Counted from the first letter of the stretch, positions 1 to 8,660 are shown. The stretch is DNA of 64,000 nt from Lentzea alba (GCF_011067745.1 NZ_JAAMPJ010000009.1:124001-188000), one strand, 5' to 3'. A program made the numbers and translations. The notes: a model not told the origin generated them from the sequence alone.

Positions 1-1257
1 ATCGAGCTCTACCGCGCGGAAGGACTCGCGGTCGTGCTCGGCAGGCAGCACGCGGCCACCCTGGAAGCGGACGCCACGCTGCCCGAGACGGTCCGGCCGG
101 ACGGGCTGCCGAAGGCCGACTGGGCGAACCCGCGCCGGGTGCTGCTCACCGGTGCCACCGGGTATCTCGGTCTGCACCTGCTGGAAGAGCTGCTGCGGCG
201 CACCGACGCCGAGGTCGTCTGCCTCTGCCGCGGCGACGATCCCGAGCACGCGCTGCGGCGCATCCGGGAAGGCCTGGCGCTGTACGAGATCGAGGCCGAG
301 TCCGAGCTGCACCGGGTCACCTGCGTGATCGGCGATCTCGGCGCGCCCCGGCTCGGCCTCACCGACGAGCAGTGGGACGACCTCGCCCGCACTACCGACG
401 TGATCTACCACAACGGCGCGCTGGTCAACTTCGTCTACCCGTACTCGGCGCTGAAGGAACCGAACGTCGGTGGCACGCAACGGGTCCTGGAACTCGCCTG
501 CACCACCCGGCTCAAGGCGGTCCACCACGTGTCGACGATCGACACGCTGCTGGCGACGCACACCCCGCGGCCGTTCATCGAGAACGACACCCCGCTGCGG
601 TCCGCGGTCGGCGTGCCGGCCGGGTACACGGGCAGCAAGTGGGTGGCGGAGAAGGTCGTCGACGTGGCACGCCGGCGCGGCATCCCGGTGACGATCTTCC
701 GGCCCGGCCTGATCCTCGGCCACACCCGCACCGGCGCCACCCAGACGATCGACTACCTCCTGGTGGCACTGCGCGGTTTCCTGCCCATGCACATCGTGCC
801 GGACTACCCGCGGATCTTCGACATCGTGCCGGTGGACTACGTCGCGTCCGCGATCGTGCACATCTCCCGGCGGCCGGACGCGCTCGGCGGGTTCTTCCAC
901 CTGTTCAACCCGGATCCGGTGCCGCTGCGCACGTTCTGCGACTGGATCGCCGACTACGGCTACGACTTCGACGTCGTGCCGTTCGAGGAAGGCCGCCGCC
1001 GCGCGCTCCAGGTCGAGCCGGGTCACCCGCTCTACCCGCTGGTGCCGCTGATCCGCGACGCCGAGGTCGAACCGCACCGCGCGCTCGACCCCCGGTTCAT
1101 GGACGAGCTGCAACCGGCCAACGAGTGCGCACGCACGCTCGAACTGTTGCAGGGCAGCGGGATCACCTGTCCGCCCACGTCACTCGCCGACGCCCACGCG
1201 GTGCTGGACTACCTGGTGCGCGTCGGCTTTCTGCCCCGACCGGAGGGAGTCCGATGA
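1..1257 (+). CDS. NRPS terminal thioester reductase (R) domain, 5' truncated
   Basis: The reading frame is open from the first base, so this is the C-terminal 418 residues of a longer protein whose start lies left of the window. It is an NAD(P)H-dependent thioester reductase domain (NAD_binding_4 family) of the kind that ends NRPSs and reductively releases the carrier-bound peptide as an aldehyde. The Rossmann motif GATGYLG is at residues 51-57 counted from base 1 and the catalytic YTGSK (Tyr209, Lys213) follows at the usual distance. The first 45 residues look like the linker after a carrier domain. Its stop overlaps the next start (ATGA). In saframycin-type pathways the SfmC reductase domain performs the reduction that allows the iterative Pictet-Spengler steps; that role is inferred here from context. 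A carboxylic acid reductase or polyketide R domain is the alternative. Confidence 0.88.
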   Translation: MELYRAEGLAVVLGRQHAATLEADATLPETVRPDGLPKADWANPRRVLLTGATGYLGLHLLEELLRRTDAEVVCLCRGDDPEHALRRIREGLALYEIEAESELHRVTCVIGDLGAPRLGLTDEQWDDLARTTDVIYHNGALVNFVYPYSALKEPNVGGTQRVLELACTTRLKAVHHVSTIDTLLATHTPRPFIENDTPLRSAVGVPAGYTGSKWVAEKVVDVARRRGIPVTIFRPGLILGHTRTGATQTIDYLLVALRGFLPMHIVPDYPRIFDIVPVDYVASAIVHISRRPDALGGFFHLFNPDPVPLRTFCDWIADYGYDFDVVPFEEGRRRALQVEPGHPLYPLVPLIRDAEVEPHRALDPRFMDELQPANECARTLELLQGSGITCPPTSLADAHAVLDYLVRVGFLPRPEGVR

Positions 1258-2747
1258 TCCGCAGGAGGTCGCTGCTCGTGGCGAGCGCGACGACGGCGGC
1301 CGCGCTGACGACAGGTGGCTGGTCGCGCGGCCCGGACTGGGAGGCGTTGCGCCGGAGCCTCGCCGGTGACGTGGTGCTGCCGGGCGATCAGGACTACGAC
1401 GTGGTGAGGTCTTTGCCGCTCAAGCAGTTCGACCACGTTCGCCCCCGCGGGCTGGTGCTGTGCGAGACGCCGGAGGACGTCGTCGAGTCACTGCGTTTCG
1501 CCCGCCGGTACGGGCTGCACGCGGTTCCGCGCAGTGGCGGCCACAGCTTCGGCGGCTACTCCACGACGCCCGGCGTGGTCATCGACGTGTCCCGGTTGAA
1601 CGAGGTCGCGCTGCGCGGCGGCGTGGCCTCGGTCGGCGCGGGTGCCCAGCTGGTCGACGTGCACGACAAACTCAGCGCCCACAACACCTCGGTCGCCACC
1701 GGCTGGTGCCCGACCGTCGGCATGGGCGGTCTCACGCTGGGCGGCGGGCTGGGACTGGAAACCCGCAAGTACGGCGTCACCAGCGATCGCCTGCGCGCCG
1801 CGGAGATCGTGCTGGCCTCCGGTGAACGCCTGTGGTGCGACCAGGGCAACCACCGGGACCTCTTCTGGGCGCTGCGCGGTGGAGGCGGCGGCAACTTCGG
1901 CATCGTCACGAAGTTCGAGTTCGACCCTGTGCCGGCGGCCGAGACGACGAGCTACACGCTGACCTGGCCGTGGCGAGCAGCCGCCGCGGTGTTCGACGCG
2001 TGGCAGCGCTGGGCGCCGTTCGCACCGGACGAGCTGTCCGCGGTGCTGAGCTTCACCACCAACGACGCGGCGCCGGGCACCGAGCACACCGTCGTGGTCA
2101 CCGGCAGCTGGCTCGGCGCGGCGCACGAGGTGGAGGAACTGCTGTCCACGCTCGTCGCGCGAGTGGGCGTGAGTCCGGCGACGCACTCCCTGGTCACCCT
2201 GCCGCACCGGCAGAGCATGATGCGCTGGTTCGGCTGCGAGAACCTGACCGTCCAGCAGTGCCACCGCGAAGGACCGTGGCCGGGCGGCACGATCCCGCGG
2301 TACGCGTTCGCCGCGGCGCGCGGCAACTTCTTCTCGCGGTTGCTGCCGGACCACGCCATCCGGCGCGTGCTGGCCGCGGTCGACGCGCAACGCGTGCGGG
2401 GGCATTCGCGCAGCATGGACATCCAGGCGCTCGGCGGCGCCTGCAACCGGGTCTCCCCGCACGCGACCGCGTTCCTGCACCGCGACAGCCTGTTCTACGC
2501 CGGATTCTCCGTCGTGATCGACCCGAACGTCACGGAGGAGGGCAGGCGGGCCGCGTACTCGTGGGCCGACGCCGCCTGGCGCACCGCCCGGCCGTACGCC
2601 AACGGGCACGTCTACCAGAACTACATCGACTCACGACTGCACAACTGGCAGCACGCCTACTACGGCACCAACTACCCCAGGCTGTCGGCGGTCAAGCGGC
2701 GGTACGACCCGAGCGGGTTCTTCCGGTTCGCGCAAAGCATCCGCTGA
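1254..2747 (+). CDS. Tat-exported BBE-type FAD-linked oxidoreductase (SfmCy2-like)
   Basis: This 497-residue berberine-bridge-type flavoprotein starts with an ATG overlapping the upstream stop, so it is translationally coupled to the NRPS gene. The N-terminus MIRRRSLLVASATTAAALTT is a twin-arginine signal. Two flavin anchors are visible: His97 in RSGGHSFGG and Cys152 in GWCPTVGMGG, so the FAD should be bicovalently bound (8-alpha-His and 6-S-Cys). The C-terminus has the BBE element ending NWQHAYYGTNYPRL. Enzymes of this family oxidise alcohols, amines or C-C bonds with oxygen. In saframycin A biosynthesis a secreted FAD-linked oxidoreductase (SfmCy2) performs oxidative deamination after leader removal; export plus cluster context makes the same job likely here. 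The substrate is inference. Confidence 0.9.
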   Translation: MIRRRSLLVASATTAAALTTGGWSRGPDWEALRRSLAGDVVLPGDQDYDVVRSLPLKQFDHVRPRGLVLCETPEDVVESLRFARRYGLHAVPRSGGHSFGGYSTTPGVVIDVSRLNEVALRGGVASVGAGAQLVDVHDKLSAHNTSVATGWCPTVGMGGLTLGGGLGLETRKYGVTSDRLRAAEIVLASGERLWCDQGNHRDLFWALRGGGGGNFGIVTKFEFDPVPAAETTSYTLTWPWRAAAAVFDAWQRWAPFAPDELSAVLSFTTNDAAPGTEHTVVVTGSWLGAAHEVEELLSTLVARVGVSPATHSLVTLPHRQSMMRWFGCENLTVQQCHREGPWPGGTIPRYAFAAARGNFFSRLLPDHAIRRVLAAVDAQRVRGHSRSMDIQALGGACNRVSPHATAFLHRDSLFYAGFSVVIDPNVTEEGRRAAYSWADAAWRTARPYANGHVYQNYIDSRLHNWQHAYYGTNYPRLSAVKRRYDPSGFFRFAQSIR

Positions 2748-2754
2748 CGAACGC

Positions 2755-2787
2755 CGAGGGCCCGTCCATGCGGCGGACGGGCCCTCG
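2755..2787. terminator. Bidirectional intrinsic terminator
   Basis: A perfect 13-bp stem (2755-2767 with 2775-2787) closes a 7-base loop. It sits 8 bases after the oxidoreductase stop and 11 bases before the stop of the convergent winged-helix gene, so it can serve both. There is no long T tract, which is normal for GC-rich actinomycetes. Confidence 0.8.
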
Positions 2788-2797
2788 TACCGTTCGA

Positions 2798-3424
2798 TCA
2801 CTGGTTGGACGCACGCGCCATGTCGTTGTTCTCCACGGTCAGGACATAACCGCGCCCCCAGGCGGTCTGGATGACGAGCCCGAGAGGGGCGATCCGGCGG
2901 CGGATCCTCATGATGTGCAGGTCCAGAGCGTTCCTGCTGGCCGCACCCGGTTGGATCGACAGCCGGTCGCGCAACGTCTCGCGCGGCACCAGCACACCGA
3001 AGTTGAGCGTGAGCAGTTCGAGCAGATCGGCCTCCGTCGGAGAGACGGCCGCCGACTGTGCCCCGTAGTGGATTATCCCGCCGCGATCCACGCGCGGCGA
3101 GCAGTGGTCAACCGTCTTCGCCCGGAGCGCCTGCATCCGTGCGATCAGGTCGCTGTGCGTGATAGGCGCACGTATCCAGTCTTCCCTGATGTCCGTGCAG
3201 ATCGGTGCCTGTGCCCCTCCTTCGACCACGAGCAGCCGCAACACCCCTAATTCGTGGTACTTCTCCCTCTTTTCGAATTCCGCAGGCCAGCGGACGAGCT
3301 TGACATCTTGTTCACCCTCCAGTAAGGCCACTGCTCCCCCCAGAAAGAAGATTCTTGTTCTTCCTTCAACTACTTCCTTCTCCAGCGTCCGCATCGGCGA
3401 GGACTCGATATTCTGGAAGCGCAT
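2798..3424 (-). CDS. OmpR-type winged-helix transcriptional regulator with divergent N-terminus
   Basis: The C-terminal ~95 residues form a winged-helix DNA-binding domain of the OmpR/PhoB type, with the conserved ending LGLVIQTAWGRGYVL and the recognition-helix region ASRNALDLHIMRIRRRI. The first ~100 residues do not show a recognisable receiver domain: no acidic pocket or DxxMP-type phosphorylation site is visible, so it is probably not a classical response regulator. It lies downstream of, and on the same strand as, the P450 gene and ends against the cluster terminator, so it is a good candidate pathway-specific regulator. The start is uncertain: ATG at 3424 is given, with ATG 3394 and TTG 3457 as alternatives, and none has a clear ribosome binding site. 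Confidence 0.75.
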   Translation of the reverse strand: MRFQNIESSPMRTLEKEVVEGRTRIFFLGGAVALLEGEQDVKLVRWPAEFEKREKYHELGVLRLLVVEGGAQAPICTDIREDWIRAPITHSDLIARMQALRAKTVDHCSPRVDRGGIIHYGAQSAAVSPTEADLLELLTLNFGVLVPRETLRDRLSIQPGAASRNALDLHIMRIRRRIAPLGLVIQTAWGRGYVLTVENNDMARASNQ

Positions 3425-3556
3425 TCGACGGTACCAAGACACAAACCACCGACTCAACGCGCCAACGGGTTACCGCACAGAAGGATCAGATCGTTCGGTA
3501 ACAGAGGCTTAGAACTTTTTGATCACGACGTTTAGAGGGTGATCCACTTTCAGGGC

Positions 3557-4975
3557 TCAAAGTCGGCTCAGGTCGACGCTCTGCCGGATGTTGCCGCTGA
3601 CCTCCGGCGGAGGGATCCGCGCACCCGCCGGAGCGAGCACGACGGGCAAACCGTTGCCGGGCACCAGCGACACCCTCATCACCCGGTCGACCGCCGTGCC
3701 GGGCACCAGGGTCGGCCGGAACCGCTGGAGCAGCACGGCCAGCACGACCTTCATCTCCAGCATCGCGAAGTGCCGGCCGACGCAGTTGTGCGCGCCGGCA
3801 CCGAACGGCAGGTACTCGTAGGCCGACGGGCTCGGCCCCTCCCAGCGGCTCGGGTCGAACCGCAGCGGCCGGGGGAACCGCTCCGGGTCGCGATGCGTGA
3901 CGTACGGGCTGAGGAAGACCATCGTCTTCTCCGGCAGCGCCACGCCGCCCAGCTCGGTCTCCCCGGCCGTGTAGCGCAGCAGCATCGGCGCGGGCGGCAG
4001 CAGCCGCATCGTCTCCTTGAGCACGGCGTCGAGCAGCGGCAGCCGGTCGAGCGCCGCCTCGTCGGGCGCCGCACCGCCGAGCACGGACAGCTCGTCACGC
4101 AGGTCCGCGAGCACCTGCGGGTGCTGGTCGAGCAGGAAGAGAGCCCAGGTCAGCGTGGCCGTGCTGCTGTCGTGGCAGAACGCCGTGTAGGCCTCGCTGA
4201 CCAGCTCGTCGTCGCTGAGCGCCGCACCGTCGTCGTCCCGCGCGGCGATCATGGTCGACAGCATGTCGGTCCGGTCGTGCGCGGTCGGCCTGCGCTCCGC
4301 GATCAGCCCGCGCAGCACCGTCTCGATCTCCTCGCACGTGCGCAGCGCCGTGCGCATCGTCGTGCCCGGCAGGTCGAACGGGAACATCAGGGTCATCGGG
4401 GACGCGGCGACCGCGAGCAGCCTGCCGATCAGCCCCTGCAGCCGGTCGACCTCGTCGGGTGCCTCGATGTCGAACACGCTGCGCATAGCGATCAGCAGGA
4501 CGATCCTGGCCAGCCGCTGGTCGATCGGCAGCGTGTCGCCCACGCGCAACGACCCGAGCTCGCGCTCGACGACCTCCTGCACCGCCCGCCGGTGCGAGAG
4601 CACCCGGCGCGGGGTGAACGTCGGCTGCATCAGCCTGCGGTGCCGCCGGTGCCGGTCGCCGTTGAGCCGCAGCAACCCGTTGGTGAGCAGGTGGAACGAG
4701 CTGCCCTCCGGGATCTTGACCTCGCGGAACGCGTCGGCGACGAACACGTCCGGCTCGGTGAACACCGCGCGTTGAGGTTCCGCGCCGAACGCGAACACGT
4801 GCCGCGGCCGTGCGGGCTGCCAGGTGCTCACCTCGCCGTAGGTCCGGTACTGCCGCATGAAGTACTCGGCGGGATCGCGCAACATGCGCAGGCCACGCGC
4901 TCTCCAGCCCCCCGCCAGATGCGGCCCCGGACCCGGTAAGCGCAGATCGGTGCGCGTGTCGCCGGACGTCTTCAT
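3557..4975 (-). CDS. Cytochrome P450 with atypical I-helix
   Basis: This 472-residue soluble-type P450 carries the heme-binding loop FGAGAHNCVGRHFAM with Cys398 as axial ligand, the ExxR pair in KETMRLLP, and the PERF region DPERFPRPLRFDP. The I-helix oxygen-activation motif is unusual: residues 266-272 read FCHDSST where most P450s have (A/G)Gx(D/E)T(T/S), so the usual Thr is Ser270 and the small residue before the kink is Cys267. No membrane anchor is seen. A strong RBS (AGGGGAGG) precedes the ATG. It is transcribed away from the hydroxylase operon across a 209-bp divergent region. It probably oxidises the isoquinoline scaffold or a precursor; the substrate cannot be read from sequence. Confidence 0.88.
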   Translation of the reverse strand: MKTSGDTRTDLRLPGPGPHLAGGWRARGLRMLRDPAEYFMRQYRTYGEVSTWQPARPRHVFAFGAEPQRAVFTEPDVFVADAFREVKIPEGSSFHLLTNGLLRLNGDRHRRHRRLMQPTFTPRRVLSHRRAVQEVVERELGSLRVGDTLPIDQRLARIVLLIAMRSVFDIEAPDEVDRLQGLIGRLLAVAASPMTLMFPFDLPGTTMRTALRTCEEIETVLRGLIAERRPTAHDRTDMLSTMIAARDDDGAALSDDELVSEAYTAFCHDSSTATLTWALFLLDQHPQVLADLRDELSVLGGAAPDEAALDRLPLLDAVLKETMRLLPPAPMLLRYTAGETELGGVALPEKTMVFLSPYVTHRDPERFPRPLRFDPSRWEGPSPSAYEYLPFGAGAHNCVGRHFAMLEMKVVLAVLLQRFRPTLVPGTAVDRVMRVSLVPGNGLPVVLAPAGARIPPPEVSGNIRQSVDLSRL

Positions 4976-5184
4976 CGCATCCTCCCCTGATCGCGTGGAT
5001 ATGCGATGTTACGAGCGGGCCGAGTCCCCTCCAGCTTTCCCGGACAGTCTCCTAAAAGGAACGAACGGCCGATCCTTTGCCCATTCCGCCGATTTCCCTT
5101 CAGTCCTTGGAAAGACCCGCCACGATTGCGCCGCGCGGTTCGTAATGTCACGGCCAGTCGAGCCGAACACCTCTGGAGAGGGCG
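4976..5184. promoter_or_regulatory. Divergent promoter region between P450 and hydroxylase operon
   Basis: This 209-bp non-coding stretch separates two divergent biosynthetic units and must carry both promoters. It is less GC-rich than its surroundings around 5035-5110. RBS sequences are clear at both edges (AGGGGAGG for the P450, GGAGAGGG for the + strand gene). I could not assign -35/-10 boxes with confidence. Confidence 0.5.
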
Positions 5185-6204
5185 ATGACCGCTTACCTGA
5201 CGCATGTCGCCGATGTCCCCTTTCCGCTCGGCCGCCCTGAGAACCTTCCCACGCGTCGCGCCGAGCTCGTGCGGTACCGCGGGATTGCGGCGGCCGGGTC
5301 CGCCGCGCTGAACCACGAAAGCGCCGAGGAGCTGCTGGAATCCGTTCGCGCGACCCGGTCGAGGCTGGCCGTGCCGGTCGGTGCCGAGATCTCCGGCGAC
5401 CCCGCCGAGTCGGAGGCCAACCGGGACAACGACCTCGCGTTCGGGATCGTGCGCACCGACGGAGACGCGGGCGCACTGCTGGTGAACGCGGCGCTGGCGG
5501 CCCTCGCCGGGGTGCTCGACCTGGCGGTGCGGCGGGGCGTCGGCGTCCCGCACTCGTCGTGGACCGACCTCGTCGCGGGCTTCCGCACGTTGTTCGACTG
5601 GTTCGCCGGCGTGGAGCGCGGCGCCGCGAACGTCCCGCCGGTGACGACCAGGCAGGCACCGGAACCGCTGGACGCGTTGCGCCGCTGGGTGCGCGGCCAC
5701 CACGTGTTCATGGTGTTCGCCGAGGCCTGCGCCGTCGCACACGCCTGCGTGCGGACGTGCGCGGAGGACGACGACCTGGAGGGTGCGAGGACCGCGGCGA
5801 CGGCCGCGACCAGGCTGATGATCGCGTCCAGGGCGGCGTTGCAGTTCGCCGGTGACGTCGACCAGCTGGAGTACCGCGAGGAGATCCGGCCGACGCTGAT
5901 GCCCCCGATCGCACCGCCCAAGATGAGCGGCCTGCACTGGCGCGACCACGAGGCGCTGGTGGACCAGATGGCGGCGGCACGCGACGGCTGGGCGTGGCTC
6001 GCCGCACGTGATCCCCAGCCGCTGCACGACTTCCGGGTCGCGCTCGACGAGACCTACCTGGCGCACCAGGGGGTGTGCGAGCACTTCGTCGGACCGGACT
6101 CGCCGAGCCTGCTGGCCACCGCGCGGTCGTCGCGGCCCGCCGTCGGAGTGCTGCGCCAGTTCCAGACGCTGCGCGCGGAACTGCTGCCGGAGGAGGCGCG
6201 GTGA
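5185..6204 (+). CDS. SfmD-like heme-dependent tyrosine-derivative hydroxylase
   Basis: This 339-residue, mostly helical protein resembles no common oxygenase at first sight, but it has His255, then 38 residues, then His294 and Cys298 in LAHQGVCEHF. That is the H-xn-H-x3-C (n about 38) motif I recall for SfmD of the saframycin pathway, where two histidines ligate the iron and the cysteine makes one thioether bond to the heme. SfmD hydroxylates 3-methyltyrosine to 3-hydroxy-5-methyltyrosine. The neighbours fit exactly: the same operon carries the MbtH-like protein and both tyrosine methyltransferases. The ATG has a GGAGAGGG RBS, and the stop overlaps the next GTG (GTGA). The SfmD assignment rests on motif spacing, length and context, not on an alignment. 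Confidence 0.8.
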   Translation: MTAYLTHVADVPFPLGRPENLPTRRAELVRYRGIAAAGSAALNHESAEELLESVRATRSRLAVPVGAEISGDPAESEANRDNDLAFGIVRTDGDAGALLVNAALAALAGVLDLAVRRGVGVPHSSWTDLVAGFRTLFDWFAGVERGAANVPPVTTRQAPEPLDALRRWVRGHHVFMVFAEACAVAHACVRTCAEDDDLEGARTAATAATRLMIASRAALQFAGDVDQLEYREEIRPTLMPPIAPPKMSGLHWRDHEALVDQMAAARDGWAWLAARDPQPLHDFRVALDETYLAHQGVCEHFVGPDSPSLLATARSSRPAVGVLRQFQTLRAELLPEEAR

Positions 6205-8366
6205 CCGAGTTCTCCGTCGAGCGTGCTTTCGAGCACCTGCACGGCATCGCCACCGAACCCCACCCCGCCGGCTCCGCGGCGAACGACCGCGTCCGCGGGT
6301 ACCTCGTCGAGCAGCTGACCGAGCTGGGCCTGGAGGTGCAGGTCCAGGACAGCGTGGGCGTCGGGGTCAGCACACCCACGCCGTACGGGCCGAGGTACCT
6401 GGGTGCCGGCCGCGTGCAGAACATCGTCGCCAGGCTGGCGGGCAGCGAACCCGGCCGTGCCATCGCGTTGATGTCGCACTACGACTCCGTGGCGCAGGGG
6501 CCCGGCGCCAACGACGCGGGCGTGCCGGTGTGCGCGATCCTCGAATCCGTCCGGGTGCTGAGCGAGCGCACCCGGCGGCGCGACCTGGTCGTCGTCTTCA
6601 CCGACGGCGAGGAATGCGGACTCCTCGGCGCGCGGGCGTTCTTCGCCGAACACCCGCTGGCGAGCACGATCGACGTGGTGCTGAACCTCGAAGCACGCGG
6701 CGATCGCGGACCGTTGCTGATGTTCGAGACGACACCGGGCAACGGGCCGGTGATCAAGGCGCTGTCCAGGGCGAACCGGCCGGTGGTGACGAGCTCGCTC
6801 TTCTACGAGGTCTACCGGCGGCTGCCGAACGCGACGGACTTCTCCGTCAGCAAGGAACACGGCGTGCCGGGGCTGAACTTCGCGCACATCGGCGGGTTCG
6901 TGCACTACCACGGTCCGCTCGACGACATCGCGTCCGTCGACCGCCGGGTCCTGCGGGAACACGGAGAGCTGGTGCTGGGGCTGGTCCGCGAGCTCGACGG
7001 CGTGGCGGCACGGCAACTGCTCGGCGGTGACGACGTCTTCTTCTCCCTGTTCGGCAAGGTCGTGCGGTACCCCGTGACGGCGGCTGTGCCACTGGCCGTC
7101 GCCGCGGGAACAGCCTGGCTCGCCGTCACTTCCGGACGGCGTGCGGGCCTGCTGAAGGGACTCGGCGCGCTGGCGGGCAGGCTGGCCGCCGGTGGCGCCG
7201 GGGCGACCGCTCTCGCGTGGGCGCTCGGCAGGCTCAGCCCGGAGTTCCGCCGCAGCGGCGACTTCTACCGGTCGGACGACGTGTTCGGCGCGTTGGTCGC
7301 GTTCTCGGCGGCGGGCAGTCTGCTCGGCGGGGATCCCGGCCGGCGGGTGCTGGCGGCGAGTGCGCCACTGGCGCTGGCCTCCGGTGTGGTGGCGGCGAAA
7401 CTCGCGGGTGGCAGCTACCTCACCGTCTGGCCGTTGCTCGGCGCCACCGCCTCGATCGCCACGTCCGGGAGCAGCTCCGCCGTCGTGCGCCGACTCGGTG
7501 GTGCCGCGTCGGCCGTGTCCGGTGCGGTGCTGCTGGGACCGTTGTCCCGCCTGCTGTTCCAGGGCCTCACACCGCGGATGTCCGGCACGTCGGCGGTGGT
7601 GCTGCAGCTGCTCGGCGAACTGGCCGCGCCCGCGGCCGGCGCGTTGCCGGCGAAAGCCAGGAAACGGCTGGCGATCGGTGCCGCGCTGACCGGTGCGGCT
7701 TTCGTGGCACGGGCGGCACTGGCTCGGCGCGGTGAACGCCAGCCGGAGCCGGAAACGTTGAGCTACCTGCTCGACGCGGACACCGGCACGGCGCGGTGGC
7801 TCAGCAGCGATGCCGGGCCGACGTCGTGGACCAGGCGGGTGCTCGGCGAACGACCGGAGCGCGGCACGCTGCCCGCGTACTTCCCCGGCTGGACCAGGGA
7901 GTTCCTGCACGCATCCGCTCCCGTGCTCGACCTGCCCGCCCCGCAGGTGCGGGTGTTGTCCGAGGAGGTCGTCGACGAGACGCGCGGCATCCGCCGGGTC
8001 AGTCTGGAGGTCAGGTCCCGGCGCGGGGCCCGGCAGATGTCGATCTCCGCACCGGATGGCGGCGTGCACCGCTGGGCCGTCGACGGCCGTGCCGTCACCG
8101 CGGAGCAGGCCGGCGTCGGTCGGCACGGGCAGGTGTGGGAGCTGTGGCTGCACGCGCTGCCGGACAAGGGTTTCCGGCTCGACCTCGATCTCCCGGCCCA
8201 GCCGGTGCCGGTCCGTGTCGCGGACCGCTCGGACGGACTGACCGGTGAGCTGCAGGACCGGCTGCGCGACGGCGGGCCGGAACCCGCCGGCCGCGGCTGG
8301 GCGCCCGCTTTGGACGTGGACTCATGGGGGAACGCGACCTTCACCCTCCTCCGGCTGGAGCTGTGA
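6201..8366 (+). CDS. Membrane-anchored M28 metallopeptidase (SfmE-like)
   Basis: This 721-residue protein begins with GTG overlapping the upstream stop, preceded by GGAGGAGG. Residues ~1-275 are an M28 aminopeptidase domain with zinc-site motifs SHYDS (His93, Asp95), NDAG (Asp105), DGEE (Glu137, Glu138) and a late His in HIGGFVHYHGPLDD. It lacks an obvious N-terminal signal. Residues ~285-510 contain several hydrophobic membrane-spanning segments, followed by a ~200-residue soluble C-terminal domain, the layout of PFF1-like membrane proteases. In saframycin biosynthesis the membrane peptidase SfmE removes the fatty-acyl peptide leader from the prodrug; operon position next to the SfmD-like gene supports the same function here. 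Leader cleavage and topology are inferred. Confidence 0.87.
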   Translation: MTEFSVERAFEHLHGIATEPHPAGSAANDRVRGYLVEQLTELGLEVQVQDSVGVGVSTPTPYGPRYLGAGRVQNIVARLAGSEPGRAIALMSHYDSVAQGPGANDAGVPVCAILESVRVLSERTRRRDLVVVFTDGEECGLLGARAFFAEHPLASTIDVVLNLEARGDRGPLLMFETTPGNGPVIKALSRANRPVVTSSLFYEVYRRLPNATDFSVSKEHGVPGLNFAHIGGFVHYHGPLDDIASVDRRVLREHGELVLGLVRELDGVAARQLLGGDDVFFSLFGKVVRYPVTAAVPLAVAAGTAWLAVTSGRRAGLLKGLGALAGRLAAGGAGATALAWALGRLSPEFRRSGDFYRSDDVFGALVAFSAAGSLLGGDPGRRVLAASAPLALASGVVAAKLAGGSYLTVWPLLGATASIATSGSSSAVVRRLGGAASAVSGAVLLGPLSRLLFQGLTPRMSGTSAVVLQLLGELAAPAAGALPAKARKRLAIGAALTGAAFVARAALARRGERQPEPETLSYLLDADTGTARWLSSDAGPTSWTRRVLGERPERGTLPAYFPGWTREFLHASAPVLDLPAPQVRVLSEEVVDETRGIRRVSLEVRSRRGARQMSISAPDGGVHRWAVDGRAVTAEQAGVGRHGQVWELWLHALPDKGFRLDLDLPAQPVPVRVADRSDGLTGELQDRLRDGGPEPAGRGWAPALDVDSWGNATFTLLRLEL

Positions 8367-8398
8367 CGGTGCGCGCCGCGTGAAGAGAAGGGACTGAG

Positions 8399-8605
8399 GT
8401 GTTGACAACTTTCGTCGGCGACGACGACTCCGTGCCGTGTCAGGTCGTGATCAACAAGGCTGGCCAGTACTCGATCTGGCCGCCGCAGCGACCTGTACCG
8501 GACGGCTGGGAACCCGTCGGCTTCGAGGGAAGCCGCGGCGACTGCATCGCCTACATCGACGAGGTGTGGGCCGACCCCACCGCGATCGCAGCCAGCGGCA
8601 CGTGA
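8399..8605 (+). CDS. MbtH-like protein (SfmF-like)
   Basis: At 68 residues this is the normal length for the MbtH family. The diagnostic core is present: QYSIWPPQRPVPDGWEPVGF followed by GDCIAYIDEVW, including the conserved SxW and the two further tryptophans. MbtH proteins bind NRPS adenylation domains and are needed for their folding or activity, so this one should serve the NRPSs left of the window. The GTG start follows GAGAAGGGA by about 9 bases. The C-terminus departs from the usual TDMRP ending (ADPTAIA instead). Confidence 0.95.
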   Translation: MLTTFVGDDDSVPCQVVINKAGQYSIWPPQRPVPDGWEPVGFEGSRGDCIAYIDEVWADPTAIAASGT

Positions 8606-8660
8606 ACGCGCGCGCCATCCACCAGAACGCGACACCCGCCAAGACAAGGAGAACCGTGCG

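Noticed and set aside
372..1253. Possible in-frame N-terminal extension of the flavin oxidoreductase
   Set aside because: The frame is open through the reductase domain gene, but the sequence there is a Pro/Arg-rich shadow. The ATG at 1254 gives a Tat signal and a four-base overlap.
6075..6200. Upstream ATG in frame with the M28 peptidase
   Set aside because: It lies inside the hydroxylase gene in another frame. GTG 6201 has a perfect RBS and a GTGA overlap and gives the normal peptidase N-terminus.
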